From assembly GCA_016271365.2 (NCBI GenBank), contig CM057459.1:493595501-493659500 (forward strand): a stretch of DNA of 64,000 nt, in the 5' to 3' direction. The notes beneath the pieces are model-generated. The model did no database searches. It saw nothing but the letters and a program-made list of their open reading frames with translations, and was not told where the DNA came from. This DNA is from Neoceratodus forsteri. Its lineage: Eukaryota > Chordata > Ceratodontiformes > Ceratodontidae. Position 1 is the first letter of the stretch; every line of letters starts with the position of its first letter. The translations under genes and the position numbers were made by a program. Positions 23,000 through 33,478 of this stretch are shown here, piece by piece.

Positions 23000-24080
23000 C
23001 CCTGATCCATCAGGATCTGAAGTCCCTACATCTGTATGAATGGCTTCTGAAGACATAGCCTTTGCATATTTTGGGGTATCCCCTAAAGTTGCTGATGTAC
23101 TGATTGCAGCTAAGAAGCATTCTACTAAACATACCTATCCCCTTAAATGAAAATGTTTCACTTTTTGGGCTCCTTCCCAGATCTGGATGCTTTTACATGT
23201 CCTTTGAATGCTGTGTTGGAATACTTGCTTTCCTTGTCTAACCCTGGCCTGCAGTATTCCTCAATTAAGGTGCATTTGGCCACTATATCAGCTTGTCATG
23301 CCACTACTGTTGGTCATACAGTTGCCCAATTAGAGGCATCCCCTACTTTTCTGAGAGGTATTCTTCATTTGAAACTTCCTATCCATAATCTGGTCCCACC
23401 GTAGGACTTGAATTTTGTGCTTGAGAAATTGATGTAGGCTGCTTTTGAGCCTGCTTTGAGATGTGGCTTAGGTTTTCCGTCATGAAAAATGTTATTTTCA
23501 GTTGCAATGACTTCTGTTTGAAGGATTTCAAAGCTTTATGCTCTAATGTGTGAGCCTCCTTATTTGATTTTTCACAAAGACTGAGTCTCTTTTCATACAA
23601 ACTCTAAGTTTCTACTGAAGGTGGCATCTCAATTTATACTGAATCAAAAGATACACCTTCCTGTAGATTATCCTGAGCAGGCCAACCAGGGTGAAACACT
23701 GCTCCATACTTTCGATATACACAGAATACTATGATACTATATTACTCGCATCAAGAACTACAGAAAGCCCTCTCAGCTTTTTGTTTTGTTCATGCCTAGG
23801 AAACAGGGTGCTCCTGGATCAAAACAATGCCTGTCCAAAAGGCTGGCACATTCTATTGTGTTGTGCTATAGAAAGTATGGTAAGGAACCTTCTGATGCTG
23901 TTCATGGTCACGCCATAGAGGGTATAGCCATGTCAGTTGCCTGTTTCAAAATTGTCCCTGCTGCTGACACATGTGCTGCAACCACATGGAACAGTGTTCA
24001 CACTTTCACTTAACATTACAGTCTGGACATCATCCCTTATAGGCGTGCTGGTTTGGGGCTTGCTGTCCTGCAACGTCTTC
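23000..24080 (+). pseudogene. DIRS tyrosine recombinase, decayed
   Basis: The N-terminal core-binding part reads LNAVLEYLLSLSNPGLQYSSI and KVHLATISACH (about 23,203-23,295). The catalytic part contains SVAMTSV..ISKLYAL, where the catalytic Arg expected in a 'RRVSEL'-type motif is not visible. It continues with FHKD, LPVDYPEQANQGE and SQLFVLFMPRKQGAPGSKQCLSKRLAHSIVLCY (about 23,775-23,875). Next come HGHAIEGIAMSVA, at the usual HSTR position, and ATTWNSVHTFT..HYSLD at 23,970-24,025, with the nucleophile tyrosine expected in HYSLD. Stops occur at about 23,401, 23,484 and 24,010. It is recognisable as DIRS-group recombinase but inactive. Confidence 0.8.
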
Positions 24081-24145
24081 TGTCCTGATCATATATCAGA
24101 CTGTGCCATCTCCCAGTTCACTCTGTACTGCTTGGGAATCATTCC

Positions 24146-24248
24146 AAAGGTGTGGCCTAGTGGAGGAGATATCCTTGTAGAAGATAGAACAGGTACATAA
24201 GAACTTACTGTAACAGTAAATCTTCAAGAGAATCTCCTCTATTAGGCC
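24146..24248. repeat. Inverted repeat in the DIRS 3' region
   Basis: 'gtggcctagtggaggaga...tagaagat' (about 24,150-24,185) pairs with 'atcttcaagagaatctcctctattaggcca' (about 24,221-24,250), giving arms of roughly 30 bp around a 35-bp loop. A third partial copy in the first orientation lies at 24,548-24,588. Such inverted and repeated termini are a known feature of DIRS elements and are thought to circularise the replication intermediate. Confidence 0.75.
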
Positions 24249-24612
24249 ATGTTGTCTTTCCCTCCATTCCCTTTTCATTTTCTGTGTGGGGGGTCATATC
24301 AGATGCTGTACAGTTCCTAAAACATACTCCATGCATCCTGTACCCAGACCCATGCCTCTTCTTGTATGCCTAGAGCTGGTCTTATCTCTTGGTTCCCCAT
24401 GGCTGGAGGTCCTCTGAGGCTAATCTCTGGCAGGGAACTGAGCTGTGATGGGGCTGCCCACTTTTATATACAGGTAAGCACTGCATGTCATTATGGGATC
24501 TCCCAGGCTAGTAAAAGTTTCCATATAGTCCTACTGCTGACAGCTTATAGTTCCAAAGGTTTGGCCTAATGGAGGACATTCTATAGAAGATCTACTGTTA
24601 CAGTCATTTCTT

Positions 24613-25990
24613 ACATAAGTGTTCTTGACAAGTGTGCTCGTGGACCTGGTGCACATAGACTTTCTCAGCCTAGAACCAGATTCTAAGAACACTGTGAATA
24701 TCCTAGTAACAGGTCATTTTTCAAGGTACGCCCAAGCTTATCCAACAAAGGACCAAAAGGAAACAACTGTTGCAGTAGAAATGCTCTTTGTACACTATGG
24801 AGCCCCACAGTGTATCCACTCAGATCAAGATCAAGATTTTTAAAGTAGCTTAGAAAAAGATATGCTATCCCTCTGAGGAATAATCAAGTCACAAACCATC
24901 CCATATCACCCTCAAGGTGATCCTCAGCCTGAGAAGTTCAACTGAAGTCTACTGAACATGCTAGGTGCATTGAACCCAACAGACAAGAACAAGTGGTGTC
25001 AACAAGTTAGTGTACTGTTCCATGTGTATAACTACATCAAAAGTGATGCTACCAGATTCTCTCTGTATTGCCTGATGTTTGGCAGGGAAGCCCACCTTCC
25101 TGTGGACTTTTGCTTTGGTATCTCTGCCAATGGAGCTAGGCCAGAGAATTACCTTCAATACATGCAAAGATTAAAAGATCAGTTAAATGCCTTACAAGTT
25201 GGCTGCAGATGCCTTTGTAAAGCATGAAAAAAGCCAATAAAGATAGGTATGACAACAGAGTGAAGGCACATGAACTACTGCCAAGAGACTGTGTCCTGTT
25301 AAGGAATTTAGGGCTGCCAGGAAAGCACAAAATTGCTGACCACTGGGGCAATACCCCATAGGTTGTGATGGAAAAGGTACAAGATATGTCTATGGGCAAA
25401 ATTAATCCTGAAGGAGAGTCAAGTGGATATGAGACTGTCCACCAAAACCGTTTGTTGTCTGTTGGGTGGTTTGTCACCAATGATGTAGCAGACTCTGTTG
25501 AAGCTCCAAAACCCCCAACTACTTGATTTGCTACAAGCGGACAAAATGCAAGACAAAACACAAGGTAATCTGAAATTGTTCCACCCACAACTGATGCTCC
25601 AGTAGATTGGGATGATTCAGACTCTGAATCAGAATTAGAGGTGTACTACCCTACAAGGGTTCTTACCAGAATTGTTCAGAGGATCAAATGGAACAAAAAG
25701 TAATGTGTCAACTGTGCCTGCTGCAGAGCCCACACCAACTATCATGGACACTGAGCCATCACCAGATGTACCCTTGGACAGTGGGCTAATATCTGAGGAA
25801 GTGCTAGAGGAAGAAATTGGAGATCCTGTAGCACCTGTGGAAACAACAGAGGAAGTTGCAGAACCCATTTTGACTGAGGATACCTCAAAGCTGGTCAATG
25901 AACAGGAAGTACCTACCCCAGAATCCAAGGAAGATGTGAATTTTCCACTGTCATTCTGAAAGATCTGTCAAACCTTTGTTCAAGTTAACC
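24613..25990 (+). pseudogene. Ty3/gypsy integrase remnant
   Basis: The translation reads VDLVHIDFLSLEPDSKNTVN (24,640-24,700), FSRYAQAYPTKDQKET, FVHYGAPQCIHSDQDQDF (24,785-24,840), a stop, then IPYHPQGDPQPEKFN, LLNMLG and FGREAHLPVDFCFG (25,075-25,125). The three acidic residues of the retroviral-type core (D in HIDF, D in HSDQ, E in QPEKFN) are all discernible. Stops at 24,841, 24,943 and 25,227 inactivate it. A Glu/Pro-rich open stretch (25,672-25,958) follows, probably the integrase C-terminal tail of this lineage. No envelope-like gene is visible. The upstream RT and RNase H are lost at the DIRS junction. Confidence 0.85.
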
Positions 25991-26129
25991 TGTGACTCTG
26001 TAGGTGCCCCTACCAACATGTCCATGCATGTAGTACACAGAGGTATCCATGTCACACCCAGATCTCTACCTTGAATTGTCTTTTGCAAAGCCCAAACCAT
26101 ATCACCCAGAGCAAGAGGTACAGTAAAGG

Positions 26130-26147
26130 ATAAAAAAGGAGGTTAAA
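26130..26147 (+). promoter_or_regulatory. Polypurine tract before the right LTR-like copy
   Basis: A purine run 'aaaaaaggagg' at 26,132-26,142 is followed a few bases later by TGGTGG at 26,148. This is the arrangement expected for the plus-strand primer site next to a 3' LTR. It supports 26,148 as the LTR start but is not proof. Confidence 0.5.
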
Positions 26148-26334
26148 TGGTGGTATTGTATTCATTGGTGTTATGGTATAGCTCACATTTATCCAACTGG
26201 CTATTCCTATGGAGAGAGAAAGACAACTGCCATCACAGCTGTTTTTGTGTGTATGAATGGCTTTTCATTTTCTGTTATTAGACTAGCTGTATTTGCTAGA
26301 CTAGGATGTACGATATGCCTACTCCAGTCAGGAA

Positions 26335-26342
26335 ATATAAAA
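26335..26342 (+). promoter_or_regulatory. TATA-like box in the right LTR-like copy
   Basis: The sequence 'atataaaa' lies 187 bp into the putative LTR and about 100 bp before an AATAAA at 26,434, an order compatible with the U3-R layout of a retrotransposon LTR. Confidence 0.4.
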
Positions 26343-28737
26343 CAAAGGAAAGGTGCACACTGGGGGTGGTGCTCTCAGGCATGCACAGTCAGGCATGCCC
26401 AGTCTTTGTACTGTGGGTCTTTTATTGTTTTATAATAAATGTTTTAACATATGAAGAAAACTGTTGCGTCACTATTCCTTCAGGCTGATGAGTGCCTGAT
26501 TCTTGTACTGTGGATGTCCAGTCAGGAAATAACTGTCTTGATAGACTGTGCATGCTACCTGTCTGTTGTATTGTACACTGTTTATTGTTACAGATGAGCT
26601 CTGTTGATAGACTTGATGTGAATATCAATTGTTTAGGCAAGGTAGAGCGCAACCCCACCATTGCTACCCCAGAACTGTCTGAGACCTGCTTGTTTATTCT
26701 GGACCCCAGGATTGCAGCCTGGTGGGGAAACAGAGTAGCAAAATCACTGAGCTGCCACCTGTGCAACAATTGCACATGCTTCAGCAACCACCTACTCAAA
26801 CATGCAAACTGCCTGCTCACACAATGATTCTCAATGTGCTAACCTGCCAGGCTCTTCTTCAATGCTGCAACCTGCAACTAGCACATTGGACTTCCACAGT
26901 GTGCTTCAGGTTTTTTGTACCAGTTTGAGCATTAGGAGGTCTGGAGGCACACTGTCAGGTGAACAGACAAAATGGAGCAAGGGAGGATCTTTGTGTTTGG
27001 TACCATTGCCCTTTGAAGAACAGTACAACTGCCAGCTGCACTTGCAAAGGGGCTGCTCAGCATGGGGAAAGTGCAATGCAGAGCTCCCAATGGACTGGAG
27101 AACACCCCAGCTAACCCAACGCCACCACCAGATAACTAGGCACCAGTGTGTCTACTAAGCCATGGGGTCAGTGTTAATAAAATCTGGGTGGCAGCCATCT
27201 AAGAGAGACTTTTTAGTTGAGGAACCATGTATTTCAGCAAGAGAACCTCCAACTTGCTGGCCCTTGACCTCAGCCACAGCCAATCAGACATCAGAGATCT
27301 CAGCAAATGAGCAAAGAATAATTCTGGGAGAATGATGGTGTTGGCTTTCTTGGAGCCATTTCTGTCAACCTATAAGGCATCAAGTGAACATTCTGCATAC
27401 TAATTCTGTTGATTGACAGCCTGCTGTGCCAGTCAGAAGCTGCCTTTACCAAGGAAAATGTTACAGGCAGTTCCAGAAGAGGAAAGTCAACAGTGGGCCA
27501 CTATAGAGTGAGAAGGGATTGTGCTGCTAGCCAGAGCCACTGAGGGAAGCCTGCCTGGGCTTCCACAATCAACCTTCAGGAGGTGACTCCAAGGTTTCCA
27601 CAACCATTCCAGTTTACAGAGACTGAACTGTGTGTGTTGAAAGTGTCAAGACATCTTTCCTGTGAAAGAGGCTGAAACCTGCCTTGACAGAAGAAGAGGC
27701 ACATGCGTGACACAGCTGCCAGTCTTTGGAAACCAGAGAAAGGGACTGAGTACAACTGTGTGAGAAAACCTGCATCAAGCTTGCAGACAATCCAGGAGAA
27801 GGCCATTTAGTGCTACTGCCAGGTACTAGCTAACACACTGCACAAGGGTTCTGAATCTAGACATGGGTGTGATGCGCGTGGCCCTTGCTCCTTAGACTGG
27901 TGTGCCCTGCAAAGGAGGAAGAGGGAAGATCCAGAGAGGTCCAGATGACTGCAGATACAGAGAGCCTGATCCACATTCAGAGGCAACTGAGACCCTGCAT
28001 CTTTGAGCTGCCCCTCCACCAGCACAACTGAACCATCAGCCTGAGATAACCTGCACCTGCAGAGGAACAGGAGAAGGAGCCCAAGTTGACAGGGAAGCTG
28101 GTGATACCAGAACCATGAGTACTCTAGGGGCTTGCCCTGCAACTGGGAATTTTGTACAAAATTTTCCACCAAATCTAGAGATTTGGCCAAACAGACCAAG
28201 AATTACAAATACCTCAGCTGAGGTTTTGCCATTTAAGCAACTGTGTGACCTGTGGGGTTTGGGTTTCTCAAAGTGTTTTTTTCTGTTTAAAGTACACCAT
28301 AGCCAGCCAACCAGCTGCAATGTCACCAGGCCTGCACCATTCCTATGGATGGGTACTCAGTGAAGCACTGGGAGCTCCCTTTAAGGTTTCAGGATTTAAA
28401 CTGGTACCTGAGGGAAGTGGTAGTGGGTAGTGCCCCCAGTACATATGGTCTGGTAATGTTAACAGGTTTTACAGTCTTATTGCTATTGCACTGCATTGTC
28501 TGGTGGGGGGTAGGCACTGCTACTGTGTTGTTTAAAGTGTTTTAGAAAATGAGGTTTTTCCTTGCTGTCATCTGATTGGCCAGCACCCCGACAGAGGGGT
28601 ACATTAACTTTCAGTAGATGACCAGCAAGAAAAAACTCCTGGCCACCTGACCAAAACACCAGCTGGCATATCAAAGTGCCACAACATCAGTTTTTTAAAC
28701 CTGGTGAGGCAAGGGAAAAACTACCTGTCAGGCAAAA

Positions 28738-30115
28738 ATGTCAGACCAGTTCCCAGTGAATTTTGACATTATAAACATATTAAAAAGAAAAAGCATACTT
28801 ACCGATGATGAGGAATCACAAACGGAAGCCAAAAGAAGCCAAGCTGTAAAAGAAAAAACACAAGTAAGTGACCGTTTCGTAGAGCTCTCTAAACAACAGT
28901 TAGACAGCATAGAAAATCAGCGTCAAGAGCAAAATACTGTAAAAAACACAAAGTGGGCAATATCCGTTTTCAAGGAATGGGCAAAACACAACCAAATAGA
29001 AACTGAGTGGCAAACAATTCAATTTGAAAGGTTAAATGAGTACCTCAGGCGTTTCTACGCCGAGGTCCGCACCTCGGGCAGCACCGAGTATTCTATAGCT
29101 GACTACTGTGCTCTCCGAGCAGGGATAAACCGCCACTTGGGCACCACGGAGGTCAGGAGGCCCGTAAGCATCATCGGGGACCCAATATTCAAGTCCTCAA
29201 ACAATGTCCTTCAAGCTGTACTAAGACGTTTATGCAAACAACACAAAGATACCTCCACACACTACTCTGCAATAACCGAACCAGACCTCCAGAAGTTACG
29301 GAGCAGCCCTGCACTGGATCCCGAAACCGCGCCTGGCCTTATAAAAAAAAGTGTGGTTTGATGTGCAACTACATATGGCCAGGCGCGCCAGGGAGGGACT
29401 CAGAGAGTTAACAAGGGACAGTTTTACAGTCAAAGAAGACGAAGCAGGCAATCGATACATCACTCTAAGCCATAACCAAGAAACAAAGAACCATGAAAAC
29501 CCACAAGAAATAAACAAAGAAAACACAAGAGGTTTCATTTTTGAGCAGAAAAACAACCCACTGTGCCCTGTAAGCTCATTCCTCAAATACCTAGACAAGT
29601 GCCCACCTGATGCTAAAAGCTTCTATCTGCACCCGAAGTGGCTCCCACAAGAAAAACTGAACCAGCAGCTATATTGGTATGCCAAAGAAGCAATGGGAAA
29701 GAATTACTTGGGCTCCTTGATGCCAAAACTAAATGAGGAAGCAAATCTTTCTCAGTGCTATACTAACCATAGTATACGCGCCACCACAGTGCAGCTTCTC
29801 TCACAAGCAGGAATGAGCAGTAAAGAAATCGTTGCAGTTACTGGCCATCTCTAGCAACAAAGTCTTGCAACTTACTGGGCACCATCCACGTCTGACCACA
29901 AAGCCTGGAGCTCTATCCTAACTGCAGCAAACGGAAATCCCAAACAAGAGACCTCCACAGAAGCACCAGAACACGAAAGAAATCAGCATACAAACGAGAC
30001 CAACTGCACCAGCCTGCCAACTACAGACAGTACATCGATAGGAACACACAACTTATTTCAGCCCTCCAACTGCACTTTTAACAGCCCACTCCAATTAATA
30101 ACCTACCAGAAATGA
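28738..30115 (+). pseudogene. Crypton-type (DUF3504) tyrosine recombinase
   Basis: Starts at an ATG in the context aaaATGt and runs 207 codons to a frameshift in an A-run (29,341-29,348). It continues in a second frame from about 29,350 to 30,115 with one in-frame TAG at 29,852. The N-terminal domain (about residues 70-160, with KWAISVFKEWAKH and LNEYLRRFYAEVR) matches the SAM-like core-binding half of DUF3504 proteins. The catalytic half shows an Arg in RAREGLREL (about 29,385-29,410), HSIRAT (29,771-29,788), TGH (29,843-29,851) and a tyrosine in SLATYW (about 29,862-29,879), matching the R-HxxR-H-Y set. The family also gave rise to host genes such as KCTD1, QRICH1 and ZMYM proteins. Two lesions make this copy inactive, but it is otherwise well preserved. 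Confidence 0.85.
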
Positions 30116-30330
30116 ATTAAACCCTTACCAATTTCTTATTTTCTCCACACCCTGACGTTAAAAGTTTAAAAAAACATGGTTCAACACCGTTTCAGTTTAT
30201 TTCAAGTATCTCAAAACGGGACTATTTTTTTGGTTTTACACAGTTCAAGTTATTAAGTAAAAAAACTATATATTATTTAAATTGCAAAACCTGAGTCTAT
30301 TTTTTTTCAAAACAAACCCATTTTCTAAGT

Positions 30331-30475
30331 GCAATAATGCCCTCCGGGGTGGGCAGTATGGGCAATACTGGACCGCCCGGGGCTATAAGGCCCTCCGCCT
30401 GTGGCGGCGGGCCTCATTACACCCCTGGGCGGTCCGGTATTGCCCAATACCACCCACCCTGTCGGGCATTATTGC
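30331..30475. repeat. 145-bp GC-rich hairpin at the Crypton right end
   Basis: Outer arms 'gcaataatgccc' and 'gggcattattgc' are perfectly complementary. The complementarity continues inward for about 52 bp at roughly 85%, through 'gggcaata' and 'ggaccgccc'. A second, smaller stem (ggccctccgcc facing ggcggcgggcc) sits in the loop. The GC content is far above that of its flanks. It could be the element's recombination site, a transcription terminator, or a separate non-autonomous element inserted next to it. Confidence 0.9.
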
Positions 30476-30912
30476 CTGCTTACTGATCAAGCCTAGTCAG
30501 ATAACTACCTTCAGCCTTACTGCTTTATAGTCTACAATATCTGCCTAAAACAGTTTTGATTCAGTTCCCCCTATTCCTTGCAAATATCCCCCAATAAACA
30601 TTTTATTGGTATTTCACATTGTGTCTCCTGAGCATATTGATAGGGATAAGTCACTAATTGCATTGTTGTTGCTCTCAAGGTTGCATTGGGATTTTTTCAT
30701 GTTTAGGGGGACACTGTGTGGAGCTGGATAGGGTACTGCTTCCCAGGGTGTTGTACCACTCTGATACCAGGCCAGCATAAACTTTACTCCTAATGGAAGC
30801 ACTGCCATCTGGATACGAACCCCTCAAGTCAGGAAAAGCAGAATCCAGGCTCCTCAACCTTGTTTGAGCCCACAAGGCAGGGCTAGTAACTGCAACATCC
30901 ATGGTGACTTGC

Positions 30913-31562
30913 TTACATTTATAAAGACACTGAAGAAGATTGGTCCGAGTACTGAGCCCTGAGGTATCATGCTAGTCATGTTCCTGTCATTACAGTGAAT
31001 GCAGTTTACCACCACACTGGGTCGCCTATCCATCAACCAGTTTCATACCCAGTTTGCACCCTGGGTTCCACCCCCAAATTGCCCAGTTTCTTTATTAGCC
31101 TCATATGAGGTACAGTGTTGGAAGGCCGTGCTGAAGTCTAAGAAGGCCATGTCCACTGTCCCACCCTGAATTAGTTCCCTGGTCATGCAGTCGAAGAAAT
31201 CGATCAGGTCCATCTGACTTTACCTCCCTGGTGAATCCATGCTGCCTCAGGTTTTGTAACTCACTGGATTCAAGATAATTCAGTAGCCTTTCTTTTAACA
31301 GAGCTTCCATTGACTTCCTCACTACTGACGTTAGACTGACTCGCCTATAGCCAGTCTCCTCCCTACTGCCGCTATTATGAAGTGGGACTACATCTGCCCT
31401 CATCCAGTCCTCTGGAACCACTCCTGTTTCCAGTGGGTTTTTGAACAGGGCTGCCAAAGGTGCATTCAGTACCTCCCTGAGCTCCCTTAGCACCCTTTGG
31501 TTTACCCCATCTGGCCCCATAGTCTTTTACAGAGCCAATGATTTTCTGTAATTTTAGAATTG
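30913..31562 (-). mobile_element. CR1 LINE, RT part (split copy, 3' side)
   Basis: The minus strand encodes TMGPDGVNQRVLRELREV, TGVVPEDWMRADVVPL, YRRVSLTSVVRKSMEALLKERLLNYLE, RQHGFT and, after frameshifts, IPQGSVLGPIFFSVFIN at 30,980-30,915. This is the CR1 RT N-terminal to middle region. It stops abruptly at about 30,913 against the right LTR-like copy. Its upstream continuation lies at 32,256-32,790. Confidence 0.85.
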
Positions 31563-32255
31563 CAGACAGAAACATGGAAAGTGTTTTTTCCCTCACGCAA
31601 TGCACGAAAATGACACCTTGGACTTCCTTAGTTATCAAAAGCAATTGTCTTCAGCAGTCTACAGAGGTGCTGGACTGAAAAATAACAGTAGCAGTGCTGT
31701 TTCCTTCTCCCTCCTGCACTACATAGTATTTACAAAGTAGTTTAGTTAAATAAGACACTGTCTGCTATATATTTGATTGCCAGACTTGTGGTTAAGTGAG
31801 GATTGAGGCACGGGAAAAAACTGAGATGCTGCTGATAGAAGTAAAGGAGTCCTTTACAAAAGCAATATTTATTTTTTTATTTGGAAACAACAAAAAGAAA
31901 AATTGTTTTTTACTTGCATGCTTTGCCCTGCTAAATATCAGTAATGTACTCATGGCAGTTTCTTATGAGTACTGCTTACAGTAATGTTCTTAGTCCTACT
32001 CAGCTACGCTGATCTGTAACACACTCTGACAAACAAAGTTGGCAGCAAGATTTAAAAGGACTTGTGTATGATAGTAATCTAGTCCTTTACAGTTTTACAG
32101 TTTTACAACTCTGCTTTAGCTAGAGCACATGCATGGTCTGCAGGCAGGAGTATGGAGCAACTGTGAGCTTTATTTTCATATGAAAAATGAAAAAATGGAA
32201 TATGCAGTTTTCTAAAATGGAATTGGTCATTTTTGAAAATGGAAAATCACTGGCC
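31563..32255. other. Insertion inside the CR1
   Basis: About 690 bp interrupts the CR1 between its pre-RT linker and the MGPDGV block. It is AT-rich, with no recognisable coding region. A short tandem 'cagttttacagttttaca' occurs near 32,090-32,106. No clear terminal inverted repeat was found by eye. Confidence 0.45.
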
Positions 32256-32790
32256 CTACTTTTAGATTCACAAGTCCTCACAGGACTCTTTCCTCTGAGA
32301 ATGGGCTTCTGTCTACCTCTCTTCCCCCAGTGTTCCAATGTTCCTGCTACCTCTACATTATGCGATCTGTCCCCCTCACCCTCCACTATGAAAATCGAGC
32401 AGAAGTATCTGTTTGGGATATCTGCTATTTCCTTATCCTCCTATGCACAGACTCCCCATGGCCTTCTTAACCACTCAATCCCTCCCCTTATCTTCCTCTT
32501 TTCACTTATGTATCTAAAAAAGGTCTTGCCTCCTTTAGTTACCCCTTTGGCTATCCTTTCCTCTGTTTGTGCCTTTGGGCCCCTCTCCACCTCCCCTTTT
32601 TCCCTTTGTTTTTCCTGGTACACCTCACTATCCTCCTCCTACTGTGTCTACCTGTACCTTCTGAATGCCGCCCTTTTAGCTGTTACCTTCTCAGCCACTT
32701 GCCTCGTGAACCACAGTGGTCTTTTTCTCCTCCTGTTTTACTCACTTTCTTTCAGTCACCTCTAGTTCTAGAAAATAGCCAAATCACAAA
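32256..32790 (-). mobile_element. CR1 LINE, endonuclease-RT linker (split copy, 5' side)
   Basis: The minus strand encodes KGGKTFFRYISEKRKIRGG (about 32,560-32,500), then IADIPNRYF and FIVEGEGDRSHNVEVAGTLEHWGKRGRQKPI (about 32,390-32,300). This is the CR1 segment linking the endonuclease to the RT. It precedes 31,562 in CR1 order, so both pieces are one copy opened by an insertion. Confidence 0.75.
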
Positions 32791-33134
32791 TGAAAAATTT
32801 AGATGGTCATGTTAAATAAGACACAACTGATCACAACTCATATCTCTTTACAGCATTCATCCACCTTACTGCCTGGGTTAGGCTGAATATACGTATATGA
32901 CTTTCAAGTTTGAAATCCAATCCTAGATCCTCTCCCACCATCCCTGGAATCCTCAGTGGTTCGTGTGCATCCCACCAGGTTGGAGGCACAGCTTTTATCT
33001 CCTACATCTGTTTATCAAGGTAAGTCCCTATTGTTCATATTTCTTTGGAATTTTTCTTCCCTCTACTATGAGAAAAGGTAACACAGGAGACCCAATCTGA
33101 GACCCAGGAAGAACAACATCCATTTTATTCCTAT
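32791..33134. other. No recognisable feature
   Basis: About 340 bp between the CR1 and a tandem repeat, without motifs that I recognise. Confidence 0.35.
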
Positions 33135-33478
33135 ATTCACTGACCTACGCAGCCAGTATAGTGTTATGCTTGTGTAACTGTGTTAGTTTTGGTTGTGGCC
33201 ATTCGCACTTTCTATTCCAGAGGAATTACCACCCTGTAGGGGTACGAAGCAAGGAACTCTCGAGAGGCCCTGCCTTTAGAGGTGCCAATGGATGGTTCTG
33301 CGGGATAAAGGTACCTTTAGGATCCCCTTAAGGAGAGAGTGCTGCCGCTGGAGGAGGAGGGGAGCATGATGGGGCAAAGACAAAATGCTTCACAGTGAGG
33401 CTGAGAGGAACTGCTTATATAGCTCATGAAGTGGGAGTGGCTGGCTGCTTGGCCACTGAATTATAGGCAAGCCTTTCA
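33135..33478 (-). repeat. TATA-bearing repeat, short unit
   Basis: A 344-bp unit made of segment S1 (33,135-33,320), a short linker and segment S2 (33,376-33,478). It is directly followed by the next copy of S1. On the minus strand S2 carries 'gctatataagc' (33,413-33,423). Relative to the unit that follows, it lacks about 1.85 kb between S1 and S2. Confidence 0.75.

Larger units (their letters stand above)
22560..24612 (+). mobile_element. DIRS-type retrotransposon, 3' half
   Basis: DIRS elements replicate through RT but integrate with a tyrosine recombinase, and they end in inverted and internal complementary repeats. Here the end of RNase H (DWLSR-like, WFINEN and ELDHFASPHKVKLPHFCS, about 22,585-22,770), a tyrosine recombinase (23,147-24,075) and a 3' terminal region (24,139-24,612) appear in order on the plus strand. 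The upstream RT is missing, and the left boundary abuts a short spacer next to a CR1. The right boundary abuts the gypsy integrase remnant. Confidence 0.85.
28534..30480 (+). mobile_element. Crypton-like tyrosine-recombinase DNA transposon
   Basis: The insertion is delimited by comparison with the left LTR-like copy. There 'tactgtgctttacag' (about 12,874) is continuous with 'gagcctagtcag', whereas here the two halves are at about 28,520 and 30,484. The element encodes a DUF3504-type tyrosine recombinase and no RT. A 10-bp inverted repeat TTAGAAAATG occurs near both ends (28,542-28,551; complement at 30,319-30,328), and a 145-bp hairpin fills the right end. Cryptons are usually described without terminal inverted repeats, so these features are notable. 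Confidence 0.75.
26148..30912 (+). repeat. LTR-like repeat, right copy (interrupted by a Crypton-like element)
   Basis: It follows the integrase remnant and a polypurine tract. The first 500 bp contain a TATA-like 'atataaaa' (26,335) and AATAAA (26,434). From 26,660 to 28,533 and from 30,481 to 30,912 it aligns with the left copy. The end at about 30,912 is shared with the left copy (about 13,296), after which a CR1 begins. Without the inserted element the repeat would be about 2.8 kb, long for a gypsy LTR. An alternative is a short LTR (26,148 to about 26,500) followed by an unrelated repeat. Confidence 0.6.

Noticed and set aside
25672..25959. Independent acidic protein of 95 codons
   Set aside because: It lies in line with the integrase remnant and before the polypurine tract, so it is more likely the tail of the gypsy polyprotein than a separate gene.
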